The notes: generated from the sequence alone by a model not told the origin. A stretch of DNA of 64,000 nucleotides from Trifolium pratense (GCF_020283565.1 NC_060063.1:20960720-21024719), one strand, 5' to 3'. Shown: positions 11,589 to 23,979, counted from the stretch's first letter. Translations and numbers: made by a program.

Positions 11589-14500
11589 ATGTCTGGCAGC
11601 ATGGACAAAGAAGGAGGGCTTGTAAGCAGACCATCGCTTCTCGTTGGTGTCTCCAACTATGATTATTGGAAATCACGCATGATTGCTTTCCTAAAATCTA
11701 TGGATAGCAAAACTTGGAAAGCTGTTCTGAAAGGATGGGACCCCCCTGTGGTCATGGACAAGGATGGAAAGCCAACACTTGAACTAAAAGCTGAGGAGGA
11801 CTGGTCTAAAGAAGAAGATGAGCTTGCTTTGGGAAACTCAAAAGCATTATATGCATTATACAATGGGGTAGACAAACACATCTTCAAACTGATCAAAAAA
11901 TGTGTCTCAGCAAAGGAAGCTTGGAAGATTCTTGAAACTGTTCATGAAGGTACCCCTAAGGTAAAAATGTCTAAATTACATATCCTTACTACTCAGTTTG
12001 AAAATTTACGTATGAAGGATGAGGAAACGATTCAAGATTTTCATATGACTATTCTAGATTATGATAATCAATTTGATTCTTTGAGGGAGAAAATTCCCGA
12101 AGAAAAGTTAGTAAGGAAAATGCTCAAATCTCTTCCAAAGAAGTTTGATATGAAAGTCACAGCTATGGAAGAAGCCAAAGACATATCTCAGATGAAGCTG
12201 GATGAACTGGTTGGATCACTCCAAACTTATGAAAGTACTGCAAATGAAAGAATTGAAAAGAAAAATAAGAGCATTACCTTCTCATCTAAAAATAATGAAG
12301 AAGAACAGGAGGATGAAGAAGAATCTAATGAGAGTATTTCTGAGGCTATGGTGTTATTGGGAAAACAATTCAACAAAGTTCTGAAACAAATGGATAAAAG
12401 ACCCAGATCAAACTTCAAAAATAATGCTCCAGGAACTATGCGCAGCAATGAAAATCAAGGAAAACCAAAGAGTGATGAAAAATCAAACTTAAACAGGAAC
12501 ATTCGATGTCATGAATGTGAAGGATATGGTCACATCAGACCTGAGTGTCCAACATATCAGAAGAGAACAAAGAAAGGGCTAACTGTCAGTTGGTCTAAGG
12601 ATGATGATTCAGAAGATGATACAGCATCTGTAACTGCTAAACATATCTCAGTCTTAACAGGTATTGTTACATCTGATACAGAATCTGACGATGGAGAGGT
12701 AACCTATGAAGAGCTTCCTGACTCCTACAAGGAACTTTGTCTTAAGAGTGAAGAAATATGCAGGGTTATTGAGAAACAAAAGGTAACCATTAATGAATTA
12801 AAAGCAGAAAAATTTGAAAATATATCAAAGATGGAGGAACTTCAAAAGAAGGTAAATTATCTATCCTCTGATCTTGAAGAAGCTAAGGAAGTCATTGAAA
12901 AATTAAATGCTGACATTTGGCGGCTGAGAAAATTCTCTGACATGCTGTATAAAGATGATGATCATCTTGACAAACTTCATAAGGCTGATGGTCAACTGGA
13001 GGAAATCTTAGAGAAAAATGTTCGAAAGCCTAAGGATATTGGGCTTAGCTATGAGAATGTCAAGCAAAGGATGCCTTACCAAAAGCCGCAGCATCATCAG
13101 CAGCATCCCCTGTCAAGAAACAGAAGAAAACACCATGCTTGGAGATGTCATTACTGTGGTAGAAAAGGGCACATAAGGCCTTACTGCTACAAACTATTTG
13201 GGTACCCTAACAGACGTCCTCAGCATAAACCTGTTTCCACAACTCCCTCCACTCAACAAGAATGGAAACCTAAAGTTGAAAATGAGAAGAAAAGTGATAC
13301 AACTCAACCTGAGAAAGAGATTACTGCTCTGATTGCTCACACATCACTTAGAGCCTCATCAAGGGAAGACTAGTACTTCGATAGTGGCTGTTCAAGACAC
13401 ATGACCGGAATAAGTAAATTCCTTGTCGGTATAAAGTCTTGTTCAACTAGCTTTGTAACTTTTGGTGATGGTGCTAAAGGAGAAATTGTTGGGATAGGGG
13501 AGCTCAAAAGTAATAGCTTACCTAAACTAAACAATGTGCTGTTAGTAAGAGGATTGACTGCAAATTTGATAAGCATTAGTCAACTATGCGACCGAGGAAT
13601 GAAAGTAAACTTCACCAAGTCTGAAAGTTTGGTTACAAATAATGAAGGTGAGATTTTGATGAAAGGTGTCAGATCAAAAGACAACTGCTACCTATGGGTG
13701 CCCCAAGAAGAAGCAAATATGTCAACATGCTTAATCACGAAAGAAGATGAAGTAAAACTATGGCACCAAAAGCTTGGTCATCTTAATCTAAGAAGCATGA
13801 AAAAAGCAATATCTAAAGAAGCCATCAGAGGTCTACCAAACCTCAAAATTGAAGAAGGAAGCATATGTGGTGACTGTCAAATTAGAAAACAAACCAAGAT
13901 GCCACATCCAAAGCTGCAGCATCTTACCACCACCAGAGTGCTTGAGCTTCTACACATGGATTTGATGGGTCCTATGCAAACTGAAAGCTTAGGAGGAAAA
14001 AGGTATGCTTATGTTATTGTTGATGACTTCTCTAGATACACCTGGATAAATTTTATTAGGAAGAAATCAGAAACCTTTGATGTGTTCAAAGATCTATGTA
14101 TTTAACTTCAAAGGGAGAAAAATAATGTTGTATTAAGGATCAGAAGTGATCATGGTAAGGAGTTTGAAAACTCAAAATTTTCTGACTTCTGTGCCTCTGA
14201 AGGTATTATGCATGAATTCTCATCTCCCATTACACCACAACAAAATGGTGTAGTAGAAAGAAAAATTAGAACTATACAAGAGTCTGCAAGAGTAATGTTA
14301 CATGCAAAGAAACTTTCTCATGGTTTTTGGGCAGAAGCTATGAATATTGCTTGCTACATTCATAATCGTGTCACTTTGAGATCTGGAACTACATCTACTC
14401 TGTACGAATTATGGAAAGATAGAAAACCTACTGTTAAGCATTTTCATGTGTTTGGAAGTAAATGCTATATCTTGTCTGATAGAGAACCAAGAACCAAAAT

Positions 14501-16415
14501 GGACCCTAAAAGTGACGAAGGCATATTCTTGGGATACTCAACAAATAGAAGAGCCTACGGAGTATACAACTGCAGAACCAAAACCATGATGGAATCTATA
14601 AATGTGGTAATAGATGATACTTTAAGTGAAACTACTACAGATGATACAGAAGAAGCTGCAGCATTTATTCCAGGTGATGAAAATTCTGAAACTATTGAGG
14701 AATCCAAGAATGATATAGAGGTTACCACATCTGAACAAATCTCTGCTACTCCAAGGAAAGGGCCATCCACACGTACTCAAAAGAATCATCCTACAGATCA
14801 AATTATTGGTAACCCTAATCAAGGAATTACCACTAGAAGGGCACTTGACTTGGTTTCTAATGCATGCTTTGTGTCTAAGTTTGAACCCAAAAATGTGAAG
14901 GAAGCCCTAACTGATGAGTTTTGGATAAATGCTATGCAAGAAGAACTAATTCAGTTTAAAAGGAATGAAGTTTGGGACTTAGTTCCTAGACCAGAAAAAG
15001 CAAATGTGATTGGTACCAAGTGGGTCTACAAGAACAAGTCTGATGAAAGTGGGACTGTGACCAGGAACAAAGCAAGGCTGGTTGCACAAGGATATTCACA
15101 GATTGAATGGATAGACTTTGATGAGACTTTCGCTCCGGTTGCTCGTCTTGAAACCATTAGATTACTTCTAGGAGTGGCGTGCATCCTAAAATTCAAGTTA
15201 TTTCAAATGGATGTGAAAAGTGCCTTCCTCAATGGGTACTTAAATGAAGAAGTGTATGTGGAACAACCAAAGGGGTTTGTTAATCCAAGCTTTCCAAATC
15301 ATGTTTACAAATTAAAGAAAGCTCTATATGGATTAAAACAAGCACCTCGAGCATGGTATGAAAGATTGATTGAGTTCCTTATTAGTCAAGGCTACAGGAA
15401 GGGAGGAAACGACAAGACTCTATTTGTGAAAGAAGATCAAGGCAAATTTCTGATAGCACAAATCTATGTTGATGACATTGTCTTTGGAGGAATGTCTAGT
15501 GAGATGGTACAACATTTCGTGCAGCAAATGCAGTCTGAGTTTGAGATGAGTCTTGTAGGTGAACTAACCTACTTTCTTGGGCTCCAGGTAAAGCAGATGG
15601 AAGATACTATTTTTATCTCCCAAAGCAAGTATGCAAGAAATATAGTGAAGAAGTTTGGTATGGAAAGTGCTGCTCATAAAAGAACACCTGCAGCAACCCA
15701 TTTAAAGCTTACCAAAGATGAAAAGGGAGTTGATGTTGATCAAAGTCTTTATAGAAGCATGATAGGAAGCTTATTGTATCTTACAGCCAGCAGGCCTGAT
15801 ATTACCTTTGTTGTAGGAGTATGTGCTAGGTACCAAGCTGAGCCAAAGATGAGTCATCTTGCTCAAGTGAAAAGAATCTTGAAGTATGTGAATGGTACAT
15901 GTGACTATGGAATCTTGTATACTCATGGTGAGAACTCTATGCTAGTAGGGTATTGTGATGCTGATTGGGCAGGTTGTGCAGATGATAGAAAAAGCACTTC
16001 AGGAGCTTGTTTCTTTTTAGGCAACAATCTTATATCTTGGTTCAGCAAGAAACAGAACTGTGTATCTATATCTACAGCTGAAGCAGAGTACATAGCTGCT
16101 GGTAGTAGCTGCTCCCAGCTATTATGGATGAAACAAATTCTGCTGGAGTACAATGTGGTACAAGATGCTATGGCATTGTACTGTGACAATCTTAGTGCCA
16201 TCAATATTTCAACGAATCCTATCCAACATAGCAGGACGAAGCATATTGATATTAGGCACCACTTTATTAGAGACCTAGTTGAAGAAGGTATTGTGACTCT
16301 TGAGCATATTTCAACTGAAGAACAATTGGCTGATATTTTTACTAAGGCTCTAGATGCAGTTCAATTTGAAAAATTGCGAGGCAAACTTGGTATTTGCCTG
16401 TGCGAAGATTTGTAG
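11589..16415 (+). pseudogene. Element C gag-pol, one frame with two nonsense codons
   Basis: A single reading frame from ATG 11589 to TAG 16413-16415 covers gag and pol, interrupted only by TAG at 13371-13373 and TAA at 14103-14105; the frame is unchanged across both. Gag (594 codons) has CCHC knuckles CHECEGYGHIRPEC (residues about 307-320) and CHYCGRKGHIRPYC (about 520-533) with an acidic and coiled-coil-like stretch between them. Directly after the first stop lies the protease signature [11 protein letters not shown], then the pre-integrase zinc domain, the integrase core (HMDLMG, RSDHGKEF, VVERK) and RT with [10 protein letters not shown] and YVDDIVFG near 15468. RNase H follows with DADWAG and STAEAEYIA. 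The first stop sits at the gag/protease border, so programmed readthrough is conceivable. The second lies inside the integrase core and must inactivate it. Confidence 0.92.
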
Positions 16416-16646
16416 CAGTTACAGCACAAAAAGCGTGCAGTTGAAGTGTCTCTCCACACTTCATTTAGTTGTGCACGCAAATTAAGGGAAGTTATCAAAA
16501 ACTTCCATAACTTCTCCTTTCACGCCATTCAAACTCATCATTTCACGCGCTACTTTACTTTTCTCTATTCTCTCTCTTCATCAACTACTCAACTTCCTCT
16601 CTCAACCTCCATTGTTGAAAACCTTCCTCCAAAAATACAAACCACC

Positions 16647-18682
16647 ATGTCAAGCTCTCAAAACCCATGTCCTTCTAAGAACGACGAAACTCTTCCTCCA
16701 CAAACCACCATACCACCCTCATACGATTCTCTCCCTCAACAAATCACCATCGCCTATCCAATTTCAACCATCTTTCCTGAGGAAACAACGAAGAGGAAAA
16801 AGACCTCAGCGAAGAAGCCAACGCCAAAGAAAAATCAATCCACTTCGCGTGCTTCATCTGCTTCAAAACAAACGGGTAAGAAATCAAAATCCACTTCTAG
16901 AGTTGTTCATACGATGCGCGAATTGTATCTTGACAATCCTGCTACTCCAAATGTTGATGATAATGCTGAAGCATCTAGATCTAGTAAGAAGAATTTAAGT
17001 TTGGAATTTGATTCAACTGAAACCCTAGGATTAGAAAACCCTAGGTCTGCTAAATTAGGGAAAAGCTCTTTGGAAAACTCTGATGTTGCTATTGATAATA
17101 TTGGCGCTACCTCTAAGGCCAATCTTGAGTCTGAGAAGACAATTGATGAAAACGCTGACTCTGGGCTAGATGCTGCAAATGATGCTACAACATCTGCAGC
17201 AAATGTTGATGTTAGTGCTTCTGTAGTCCCTGATTCACCAAACTCTCATGTGGTTCCTGATAATGAGAAAGGGACTGAAACCACCATCCCTACTAATGTC
17301 ACTAATCAGGATAAGGGTGAAACTGCAAATGTGTCTGATACAAGTGAGGCAAATTTTATTGATGTTGAAAGCCTCAAACTCAAGGAAACTCCTGTGACTA
17401 GGGCTGGTATGTCTAGGAGGCTGAGAAGTAGTACTGGAAAAGATATAGCCACTCCTTCTGAAGCCACCACAACTAAACTTGGGCATAAGAAACAGTGGAG
17501 CAAGGTCACTATAGCCTCTGAAAGTAGGAAGAAGACTGTGAAGAGGAAGACTATTCCCTCTAGTGACTCTGACTATGAGGAAGACCAGGATGCTGAAGCA
17601 TCTCCTGCAGCATCTCCTCAAAAATCTGCCAAGAGAAGAAGAATGGCCTCTAATGTACCATCTGTACCAATTGATAATGTCTCCTTCCACTGTGTTGAGA
17701 ATGTTGACAGGTGGAAATTTGTGTTCAAAAGAAGAATGGCAATAGAAAGGAACCTTAATGAAGAATTCTTAAAATGTCAAGATATTATAGGTCTGATAGA
17801 GGAAGCAGGGCTGCTAAAGACTGTGTCTGAGTTGGGAAAATTCTATGAGAAGCTGACAAGAGAATTCTTGGTGAACATCCCATCTGACTGTGATAACCCC
17901 TTAAGTCCTGAATACTTAAAGGTGTATGTGAGGGGAAAATGGTTGATTTCTCACCAGCCATCATCAACCAACATCTGGGTAGATGTGATGATCCTGCACC
18001 TGAGCTGGAGATGTCTATGAATGAAGTGTGCAAGACAATAACTGGTGACAAGGTGAAAGTGTGGCCAAAAGCTGGAAAATTGTCTGCTGCAAAATTGACC
18101 ACAAAGTATGCTCTACTGAACAAAATTGCTGCAGCCAACTGGGTACCCACTACACACTCCAATAGTGTAGCTACAGGTTTGGCTAAACTCATCTATGCCA
18201 TAGGTACTAGTATTGTTTTTGATTATGGCACCAATATCTTTAATGCAACAATTCTCCATGGCTCTTCTACTGCTATAAAGATGCCAATAGCCTTTCCCAC
18301 CTTGATATGTGATATTATTTTGTCCCAACATCCTGATATCTGCACCAAGTCTGATGTGCCTGTCACTAGACCTTCAGCTTTGACAATGGATTTTAGACTG
18401 CTGGAAGGTAAACATGCTGCAGACATTGCTGTAGCATCCTTGAAGAAACCAGCTGCAGGCATGACTAAGAGACAGATGATTGCTAATCTCAGAGAGGTTA
18501 GTAAAATGCTGGGTGAAAAGAAGGAGTTGGTGGATGGTGTGATCCAATCCTTAGAGCTTGAGCAGGCACAAGCAGAGGAGGTTGGAGTAGGTCCTTCCCA
18601 TGGTGTCTCCCTTGATGATGATGTTGCAGGTGGTGACACTGTAGAAGAGGAGATGGCCTCTGATGAAAGTCCTTCCATATGA
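16647..18682 (+). pseudogene. Element C ORF3 (plant-transposon-protein-domain type), frameshifted
   Basis: Third ORF, downstream of pol. The likely start is ATG 16647 in the context ACCACCATG; the frame is open further upstream to 16446 but without better context. The N-terminal half (to about 17640) is Ser/Thr/Lys-rich, low complexity and basic. From about 17660 it resembles the 'putative plant transposon protein' domain found in Sirevirus ORF3 (cues VSFHCVENVDRWKF and REFLVNIPS). A single-base slip near 17935-17940, in a GGGGAAAATGG context, moves the continuation into another frame, which runs to TGA 18680-18682. I see no signal peptide or transmembrane segment, so the old 'envelope-like' label has no support here. 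The role of this protein is unknown. Confidence 0.8.
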
Positions 18683-19418
18683 TCTGCTCTGTAACTTTTT
18701 CTTTATTTGGATGTTATTTTTGAAGGCTTAGTCCTTATGGTTCGTAATATGTACTATGTGGCTCCTTATGTTCTGACATCCTGTGACTCTATGCTACTTG
18801 ATACTCTATGGATCTTTGTTTTTGCTCCTATTCTATGGTACTGACTTTATTTGTCAGAATTTATGGCTAAAAAGGGGGAGTAAAATGTGAATTAAAATGT
18901 GAATGTGCATGATGTGATGAAGAATGCTATAGCATCTAGTATAGCATGTTTGCTTATATGCATGTTTTGAGGGGGAGTGAAATTTATGCATATGTTGAGG
19001 GGGAGTAGGTAGAATTTATTTTTCTACTACTTATGATATGCATGTTTACATAGGAATTTATTTTTCCTATTCTCTGTGGCGCTGCTTAAATTATTAAGGA
19101 GTTTATTTCTCCGATCTTGAATCCACTTTGTGAGAGTTTATTTCTCTCTGTCTGTACTTTGAGGCTAAGATGTGTTATGTTCCGCTGTTGCATGCCTCTG
19201 ATGCTTTCGTGCTAGCTATCTTTTCATCTGATGAATTCCTTTACTTTCTTTCCTAGTTGTGTGCGTATGTTGACTCGAAGGAAAGTTCAAATAGCTTAGC
19301 ATCATTCTACTTTCTTTCCTAGTTGTGTGCTTATGTTGACTCGAAGGAAAGTTTAGACTGTATCTCTCTATGCACTGGCCTAAGGTTGTTTTAGCCAAAA
19401 TTTGCCAAAGGGGGAGAT
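18683..19418 (+). other. Element C 3' untranslated region with repeated polypurine tracts
   Basis: Noncoding. It carries at least four purine-tract copies: about 18868-18880 (AAAAAGGGGGAG), about 18969-18977, about 18996-19005 and 19407-19418, the last directly touching the 3' LTR. Multiple tracts of this kind are a described Sirevirus hallmark. Only the last is correctly placed to prime plus-strand synthesis. Confidence 0.82.
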
Positions 19419-20411
19419 TGTTGGTGTTTTGATTGGCTACATTTTTGCAAAAGCCAACCAGCCAGATGCTGGACTGAGGTGCTGTAGCATCATAGTACAG
19501 CATACTGATGCTCTGTTTTCGTGCAGAATTTTTATTTCAAATCTCAGTAAAGATTTGCTTCAATTATATATTCAAGCCCGTGCGCCTGGGCAAAACGAGC
19601 CTTGCTCAACAAGTTTTATTGAAGTCGGCTGAAGGAATGTTATTTAAAACAAAAATATAATTATATTATATTTTTGGCGTTTTTTTTTGTTTGGTAACAC
19701 GTGAAACAAACAAATTATATTTTTGAAATTAGTATAGGGTTGGGCCGCAATTCCTACAGCTGTATATGTCTGAAGACCTAACTTGGACATCAAGACAATT
19801 GAAGACTATAAATATGTGAAGCCTCAAGCCTTTACAACTCGTGTGTTCTCAACCTTGTATTACAAAAAGTGTGCGTTTTTAAGGTTTAGAGTATGTGTCT
19901 TTTGTGAGCCTTTCTTGTGTCGATTTGATGCAAGTTTAGGACTGGGTTTGGATTGTGTATTGTAAGCTACTCCTAACCTTTGAAGCACGGAGTTAGTGTG
20001 TGTGATTCACTCATAAGCTTTTAAGCAAGAGTGTGGTCTAGTTTCTAGGATAGTGTCTCCATCGTGATTATTATTATTGACAGAAACATAGTACGTGTTG
20101 TTAGAGGGAATTTGGGACGGGGTCTCATTATCTAAGAGGTTCTTAGGTAGGATTGCACGGGTAGTGTCTAGGTGATAAGTCAAGTACCGGGTGTTGGTCG
20201 AGGGCTTTGAACTAGAGCTATTATAGTGGATTCATTCATGGATTGGTATCCCCCAGAGTAGGTGATGTTGCACTGAACTGGGTTAACAACTATCTGTGTT
20301 ATTTATTATTTTGCAATTTATTTATTTATTTACTGTGTTCTGCGACTGTCTTGCTGCAACATATGCTATAGCATCTTGTGCAGCATTGTGTTCACTGCGT
20401 GCCAGATTTCA
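19419..20411 (+). repeat. Element C 3' LTR
   Basis: Direct repeat of 10545-11536, ending TTTCA, followed by TSD CAGGA at 20412-20416. Confidence 0.94.
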
Positions 20412-20817
20412 CAGGAGATCCTTCAGCTAGCTTAGCTTGAAAAAGGGCTTTGGAAACCTCAAACCTCTCAATTCTGGCTTGCTCTTGGTAAATCGTTTTC
20501 AAGTGTTCGATCATATCGAACACATTCATTTCCTCATGTTGCTTCTGAAGCTCTGAGGTCATGGTAGCCAGCATGAGACATTTTGCATCCAAGGCATCAT
20601 CAACACGCTTCTGATAAGCGTCCCTTTAAGCCTTAGGAGCATTGGCAGCAGGTTCCTCCTCAGGGTCAGGCTGAGGTTCCTCTATAGCATACAGTTTTTT
20701 CTCGTGCATGAGGACTATCCTCAAGTTACGATTCCAATCGAGAAAATTTGTCCCAAACAATTTCTCTTTGTCAAGAATGCTTCGCATAATACTGTTTGAT
20801 GTGTTGTTGTTTGTCAT
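20412..20817 (-). pseudogene. copia-1 gag N-terminus
   Basis: Minus-strand start of gag at ATG 20817 (MTNNNTSNSIMRSILDKEK), collinear with the gag start of element E at 39052. It matches the copia gag N-terminal segment with LFGTNFLDWNRNLRIVL. An in-frame stop near 20623-20625, after the APKA segment, breaks the frame at a site open in E. The segment then runs into element C at 20411. Confidence 0.9.
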
Positions 20818-21747
20818 GATGATCTACATTATAAGAAAGTGAAGATATAAGTATTAAATAATTTTAAGTCATATTTAATTAGGCCTTTAATTAAACATGC
20901 GCCTCCCACTATTTTACTCAAAACAAATGACCCTCGACATTTGATTCGGAAAATCCCGTTGGAAAATTTTCTAGTCGGAATGAGATCCATATTTTACTAT
21001 GTTCTAAGTCAGCGTTGGACTGATTACACAAAACATAGTTATTTTAGGTAGGAAACTCCTTTCCAATTGTATTTCATACAACTCTCATATGCTTTCCGTT
21101 GGGTGAATAACACTTATTCTAATCCATCATATGGATTAACCCAACACTTGCTTCTAAAATCATATAATCACATTATATTTCTTTTAGTTAAGTTAGACCC
21201 AATGAATAACAATCGGATAAACTGGTTACCTCACCGCAACTTATCAATATAGACAATGCACTTTACGTTGGCAAAACCTACATTGATCGATATTGATCTT
21301 GAAGGGTGCTATTCTTTGGAAAGCATAAAACTTAATATAGATTCTTTTGAGGGTTTTTATTTAATTAGATCTCACCTCACCACGGCTTACATATAATAAC
21401 GTCACTCCAATCATAACATGCATCAACATACATAATATAATAAAATGACATGGTTATGGCCGCTAGCGAAATTTTGTTCCCTCAAGCCAATGAGAGAACC
21501 TATGCTATTCCTAAGAACGATCTATGCTTCTCCAAGTTAGATCTCCATGGTTGTCCTTCCTGTCCTGTTTACTAATCTTATATTACATTACTATAAGAAT
21601 ACTCGCGTTACATGCAAGAGAATTACATCAAGAGATATAAGAGAGGCACGACACGCAGGCCGTATTTAAAATCCCAAACAAAACAAAATAAAAGGACTAA
21701 GGCCATAACCATTCATCATGCAATTCAATAACAATAAACACATAGTT
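20818..21747 (-). other. copia-1 5' leader (noncoding)
   Basis: Similar to the leader of element E (39053 to about 39990). No open frame of note. It stops where element B begins, at a point corresponding to about 39990 in E; the remaining leader and the 5' LTR are absent from the window. Confidence 0.8.
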
Positions 21748-23979
21748 TGTAACGACCCAAATTTATTATTCACTATTTAAGTGTTTAATTATTTGGTGAT
21801 GTGGTTTTTAAGTAAGATAGTAACTTTAAGTTATTTATCGAGAGTTTTAGTTAACGAGCGAGTTAGTGAGAGTTAACGTGAGTTGGGCCAAGCTATTGGG
21901 CTTGAGGCCCATTGGGCCTTGTGAGCTAGGGGGCGCTATTTAGCCCTTGTAGTGAGAGAAAGTCTCACTTTTTGTTGTTCTTGGAGAAGTAGAGAGAAGG
22001 GAGAGCAAGAGGAGAGCTTGAGCAAGAGAGATCAAGAGCAATCGTCGAGCTTTCGTCGGATCTAAGGTAAGAGAGTAGATTTCATATTCGTGGGTGACTC
22101 GAGGAAGGGGAGAATGTCGATTTCTCCTGACCCGAACTTCCTCCACCCCATTTTCGTTTTAGTGTTAATGGATTTTCTTAATGGAAATCGATTCTAAGGT
22201 TCATAACATGCTTAATATGCTTTTATCATGATGTATGAACGAATTTATTGGATAAAAATGAGAATTTGTTGATGTTTGAGCAAGAACATTGGTATTTATG
22301 AGTTTTTGAGTAAAAGTGTAGAATCACTACTTTTTGATGTGTTTTGTTGTAGATCGGTGAAATGAACTGACCTTTTATGTTTATATACATGTTATATGCT
22401 TGAAAACAAACTTATTTGGGATTTGGAACATCAAAAATGGGATTTTTGGGTGGATTTATGCTCAAACCCGTAGCAGAACTCCTGTGGCTAGCATACTGGC
22501 TGGGCCAGCCTTGCAGCGAGGTCTGGCTTTCACTGGCTGAAGCCAGTAAGCCCCGGGTTCCTGCTAGTTTTTTTCTGGCTTTCTCTGGCTGAAGCCAGTA
22601 AGCCACGGGTTCCTGCTAGCTTTCTCTGGCTTTCTCTGGCTGAAGCCACCATGACAGACTAGAACTTATTTTGTTGATGTTTTAAAGTGCAATTAGGCAC
22701 TTGTAACATGGATTTAAGGTATCCTAACATGCAATTAGGTGTTTATAACCATGATTAATTGTATTGTGATGATAGTTGTTGATTATATTTGTGGAATATG
22801 ACTGTGTTGATGATGTTTGTTTAAATGTCAAAAGAAGTATATTAAGGTGTTAATCAACTTAATAAAGAAGGATATCGAATTATGTTATTCGATAAAGACG
22901 TATATTAAGGTATAGTGTTATCTTAATAAAGACGGAATGTTGGATAGTGTTCCACATTTATAAATGACGAGCTTAATGCTAATTAAAATGATTGTGAGTG
23001 AATTCATGAAAAACATATACATGCATTCATGAATTGTTGTTGTATATTGGCTTGTCCAATAAAGACGGATATCGAACTATATTTGTTCGATAAAGACGAA
23101 TATTAGAGGTGAGATACTCTAATAAAGACGATGGTACCACATGCATTAGAGGTGTCTAGAGGACATAACATGAATGTGAAGCATTAGATTGCATTAGGGA
23201 TTATGTGTGCATTTTATGATAAATGATGTTTGACACATACTTGGTAAATGTTGATTGTTAATCCGTATGTGAGGAGCAGAGTCCGTCATGACTATAAAAT
23301 GAACAACGCAGGGTCCGTCATGACCATAATCTGAACAATGTATTTGTGGTGATAGATTACATTAGGAACTTTATGTATATTCCTATTTGTAACCGAGTTA
23401 TGTGATATTTGTGGATGTTTTGGTATTGTCCGAGACGACGTGAAACTATATGTTTGGTGTATTTTGTGGATGATTGATTATGTGATAAATGAAGTATATG
23501 CATGATATATGAATATGCATGAATGATGGTGATGTATATGTATAATGTATGATTATGCATGTTGTTATGAAGAAGTGTTTAAGTACCATTTACTTACACT
23601 TGTATATTTTGAGTATGTTGTCTAACTCTCTTTTATGTGTTATGTGCTGAACCGTTGGGGGTGCAGATTCACAGGTTTGTGGTATTCGATGTCGAGTCGT
23701 CGGTGAAGCTCCGCTCTGATTGTGACACGGGAAAAAGGGTTTTATATTGTATATAAAGTCTATTGCCTAGGTTGTTTTGTATAATCAATAAATATATTAT
23801 TTGATTCAAAGATTTGTATAAACAAGCATTTTTACTAATTAACTACATTAGTATAATTTTGATTGAAGAGTGTAATACTCGAACCGATATTCAATAAACA
23901 AACTTTGATTTTCCGTTGCGTATTTTGAAAAAGATTTATAATGGTAGAATTTTAGTAAATAATGGGTTTGGGTGTTACA
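21748..23979 (+). repeat. Element B first LTR
   Basis: 2,232 bp, begins TGTAACGACCC and ends GTGTTACA. It contains a GC-rich tandem module with CTGGCTGAAGCC (about 22488-22650) where element A has TAGCGAGC repeats, the covarying stem-loop array at 22840-23124, and a 37-bp-scale duplication with GTCCGTCATGAC at about 23280-23340. Confidence 0.94.
22840..23124 (+). repeat. Array of short stem-loops with a shared linker
   Basis: Consecutive inverted repeats: TATTAAG/CTTAATA (22840/22858), TATCGAAT/ATTCGATA (22873/22887), TATTAAG/CTTAATA (22903/22922), TGGA/TCCA (22941/22951), TATTGG/CCAATA (23045/23056), TATCGAA/TTCGATA (23070/23086), TATTAGAG/CTCTAATA (23101/23117). Most are followed directly by AAGACG or AAGAAG. 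The same array occurs at about 28698-28982, in element A's LTRs (minus) and at about 63535-63855, with stems that change on both arms. Confidence 0.85.

Larger units (their letters stand above)
10545..20411 (+). mobile_element. Sirevirus-type Ty1-copia element C
   Basis: 9.87-kb complete element with LTRs 10545-11536 and 19419-20411, perfect TSD CAGGA (10540-10544 and 20412-20416), an initiator-Met primer binding site at 11539-11550 and a final purine tract at 19407-19418. Order: gag with two zinc knuckles, protease, integrase, RT, RNase H, then an extra ORF before the 3' LTR. The extra ORF and the repeated AAAGGGGGAG-like tracts before the 3' LTR are the features known for Sireviruses. The LTRs differ at about 20 or more positions by eye (about 2%), making this the oldest of the datable insertions here. 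Two in-frame stops in gag-pol and a frameshift in ORF3 make it defective. Confidence 0.93.
1..21747 (-). mobile_element. Ty1-copia retrotransposon 'copia-1', split into three pieces
   Basis: Oldest layer of the left nest. The exposed pieces are 1-849, 9569-10544 and 20412-21747; joined in order they follow the same gag-to-integrase sequence as element E (33828-42012), to which they are closely similar at nucleotide level. Three later insertions separate them: A at 850, C at 10545 and B at 21748. The 3' part (RT, RNase H, 3' LTR) lies left of the window. The 5' leader end and 5' LTR do not reappear after B, so the other side of that insertion was lost. Coding capacity is destroyed by the insertions and by several stop codons. 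The superfamily call is firm; the lineage within copia is not determined. Confidence 0.9.

Noticed and set aside
22840..23124. Rho-independent terminators or tRNA-like structures
   Set aside because: The stem-loops lack T tracts or cloverleaf features and lie inside eukaryotic LTRs.
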